This document shows, piece after piece, positions 62,653 through 64,000 of a DNA stretch of 64,000 bases (its first letter is position 1; each line of letters begins with the position of its first letter). The stretch comes from Streptomyces lateritius. Lineage in GTDB: Bacteria > Actinomycetota > Actinomycetes > Streptomycetales > Streptomycetaceae. The stretch covers positions 481,054 to 545,053 of the forward strand of contig NZ_BMTO01000002.1 of NCBI RefSeq assembly GCF_014649715.1, written 5' to 3'. The notes beneath the pieces were generated by a model. It made no database searches. It saw only the letters and a program-made list of their open reading frames with translations, and was not told the origin of the DNA. The translations under genes were made by a program, and so were the position numbers.

Positions 62653-63309
62653 GTGAACAAGAAGCTTGCGGCCGCACTGTCCGGCGGCGCGGTACTCGTG
62701 CTCGCGCTGTCCGGGTGCGGCGACGACGGCGACAAGGTGAACGACTGGGCCAAGACGGTCTGCGACCAGGCGAAGCCACAGATCCAGAAGCGTGCCAACG
62801 CCCAGCAGCTCATCATCTCGACGGCTGCCGACGGGAAGCCGGCCGACATCCAGGCCGCCGACTCGAAGGCGTTCCAGGACATCGCCGACGCGGACCGGGC
62901 GCTCGCGAAGGCCATCCAGGGAGCCGGAGCGCCGCCCGTCGACAACGGCGAGAAGATCCAGCAGGACGCGGTCAGGGAGCTCAACTCCACGGCCGTGGCG
63001 TACGAGGGGCTGAAGAAGCAGGTCGACGCGCTCGACCCGGGCAACCAGCAGAAGTTCGCGGACGGTCTGCAGGGGGTCGCCGACGGCCTGAAGAAGATCG
63101 AGAAGATGGACCAGGACGCGCTGGCCAAGCTGCAGTCCGGCGAGCTGGGCCAGGCGATGGCGAAGCAGCCGGGCTGCCAGAAGGCGACGCCTTCGGTCGC
63201 GCCGAGCCCGGCCTCGCCGAAGGGCGGTTCGACGCCGTCGTCCAAGCCCTCGGAGAAGCCCGCGGACAGCAAGCCCTCGGCCTCCGCGAGCAAGAAGAAG
63301 GCCGAGTAG
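62653..63309 (+). CDS. Small lipoprotein, hypothetical
   Basis: 218 residues. The signal ends LALSGC (lipobox, Cys at about 22). The body is helical and charged (QIQKRANAQQLI, VDALDPGNQQKFADGLQGVADGLKKIEKMD), and the last 45 residues are a Ser/Pro/Lys-rich tail. No family recognised. GTG 62653 has AAGGGA 8 bases upstream. Confidence 0.85.
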   Translation: MNKKLAAALSGGAVLVLALSGCGDDGDKVNDWAKTVCDQAKPQIQKRANAQQLIISTAADGKPADIQAADSKAFQDIADADRALAKAIQGAGAPPVDNGEKIQQDAVRELNSTAVAYEGLKKQVDALDPGNQQKFADGLQGVADGLKKIEKMDQDALAKLQSGELGQAMAKQPGCQKATPSVAPSPASPKGGSTPSSKPSEKPADSKPSASASKKKAE

Positions 63310-63432
63310 CGCCAGGTACCGCCGGAGGCCGCGCCGAGGAGCGGCCTTCGCGGGGTCTCGCCGAGTGGACGCGGAGACCCGTGCGGGCGGGGCGCTCGGG
63401 GCGATGTCGGTGGCGGCGGTCACAATGGAGTG

Positions 63433-64000
63433 GTGAGTACGACCAGCCTGACCGCCGCCCTTCCGGCGCCCGCACACGCCGCCCGCCTCCGCGAAGCCCT
63501 GCTCGCCGCCGACTTCACCGCCGACGGCCTGCTCGAGCTCCTCGGCGCCCCCGCCTACGCCGCCCTCGCCCGCAGCGAGACCGTGCCCGCCCTGCGCGCC
63601 ACCCGCGGCCACTCCCCGCTGGAGACGCTCGTACGGCTCTTTCTGCTCCAGGGGGCAGTCCCCGCCGAGCGCGCCGGCGCCGCGCTGCCGCTGAAGGAGG
63701 CGCTGGCCGACGGCTGGATCGAGGAGTCGGACGGCGAGATCCGGGCGACCGTCGACGTACGGCCGTACGGCGGGCCCGAGGGCCAGGACTGGTTCATCGT
63801 CTCCGACCTCGGCTGCGCCGTCGGCGGAGCCGGCGGTATCGGCAAGAAGGACGAAGGGGTCGTCCTCGGCGTCGGCGGGGCGTCCACGACCCTCGCCGGC
63901 ATCACCGTCCGTACGCCGGTGTCCTCCGCGCTCGACCTCGGCACCGGCTCCGGGATCCAGGCGCTGCACGCCGCCCAGCACGCCACACTGGTGACCGCGA
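63433..64000 (+). CDS. Class I SAM-dependent methyltransferase (5' part)
   Basis: The open frame reaches the window edge. After an N-terminal domain with RLREALLAADFTADGLLELL and SPLETLVRLFLLQGA, the SAM-binding motif I is SALDLGTGSGIQALHA (about residue 175). This layout matches actinobacterial methyltransferases next to topA, related to N5-glutamine or RNA methylases. GTG 63433 has only a close GGAG, so the start is uncertain. The upstream 63310-63432 holds a weak hairpin (63326-63347). Confidence 0.82.
   Translation, partial: MSTTSLTAALPAPAHAARLREALLAADFTADGLLELLGAPAYAALARSETVPALRATRGHSPLETLVRLFLLQGAVPAERAGAALPLKEALADGWIEESDGEIRATVDVRPYGGPEGQDWFIVSDLGCAVGGAGGIGKKDEGVVLGVGGASTTLAGITVRTPVSSALDLGTGSGIQALHAAQHATLVTA

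Noticed and set aside
60049..63981. 1310-codon minus-strand frame across hppA and neighbours
   Set aside because: Antisense shadow of three convincing plus-strand genes; composition is Gly/Asp/Arg/His-rich without motifs.

Overview
The window is chromosomal DNA from a Streptomyces. It has very high GC with strong third-position bias, many GTG and TTG starts, and ATGA/GTGA coupled genes. Several developmental markers are recognisable by sequence: bldG, the WhiB-like gene wblA, a Crp protein, a tad pilus cluster and a 6C RNA. No prophage, insertion sequence, CRISPR array or biosynthetic cluster was seen; this looks like core genome. Both edges cut genes (a haloalkane dehalogenase at 1, a methyltransferase at 64000).

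Layout. 1-7400 is an accessory catabolic/secreted stretch: dehalogenase with divergent MarR, a GH19 chitinase behind a DasR-type operator pair, a VOC protein, a DJ-1/MarR pair with twin operators, and a class III aminotransferase with GntR. 7500-15200 holds a SLATT membrane protein facing ybaB-recR-DUF5063, then ask, an atypical aspartate-semialdehyde dehydrogenase homologue, and an ECF sigma factor coupled to a single-pass membrane protein. 15200-23100 has SURF1, an S9 peptidase, a Ser/Thr kinase with a Gln/His-rich linker, an apparent PucR-flotillin gene fusion, a SulP carrier and tRNA-Pro(CGG).

23200-43400 contains a block whose order matches, from established knowledge, the ponA2-whiB4-ArsA pair-RidA-MBL-crp-nth-Nudix-marP-ephE-acs region of Mycobacterium tuberculosis. 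Here it is a class A PBP, wblA, two ArsA-type ATPases, DUF4177, RidA, Nudix, MBL hydrolase, an SPFH protein, crp, nth, Nudix, MarP protease, alpha/beta hydrolase, a holin-like membrane protein, nhaA and acs. The linkage suggests a shared role in envelope, redox and acid stress, but this is inferred from order only.

43600-51000 has a SulP-STAS-carbonic anhydrase fusion, a polysaccharide deacetylase-like lipoprotein, a MinD/CooC-like ATPase, a degenerate Fic protein, a HAD phosphatase and the 6C RNA. 51300-56400 is a tad/flp pilus operon (cpaE-like, tadA, tadB, tadC, pilin, two TadE/G-like proteins) in which tadA carries a one-base frameshift. 56350-64000 has an MrfA-type helicase, bldG with its anti-sigma partner, a K+-independent H+-pyrophosphatase, a lipoprotein and the start of a methyltransferase.

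The strongest anomalies are the PucR-flotillin chimera (19716-21415), which also has a one-base frameshift just after its best start codon, and the tadA frameshift at about 53269. Both need read-level confirmation. All homology calls are from reading the sequence, with no database search.
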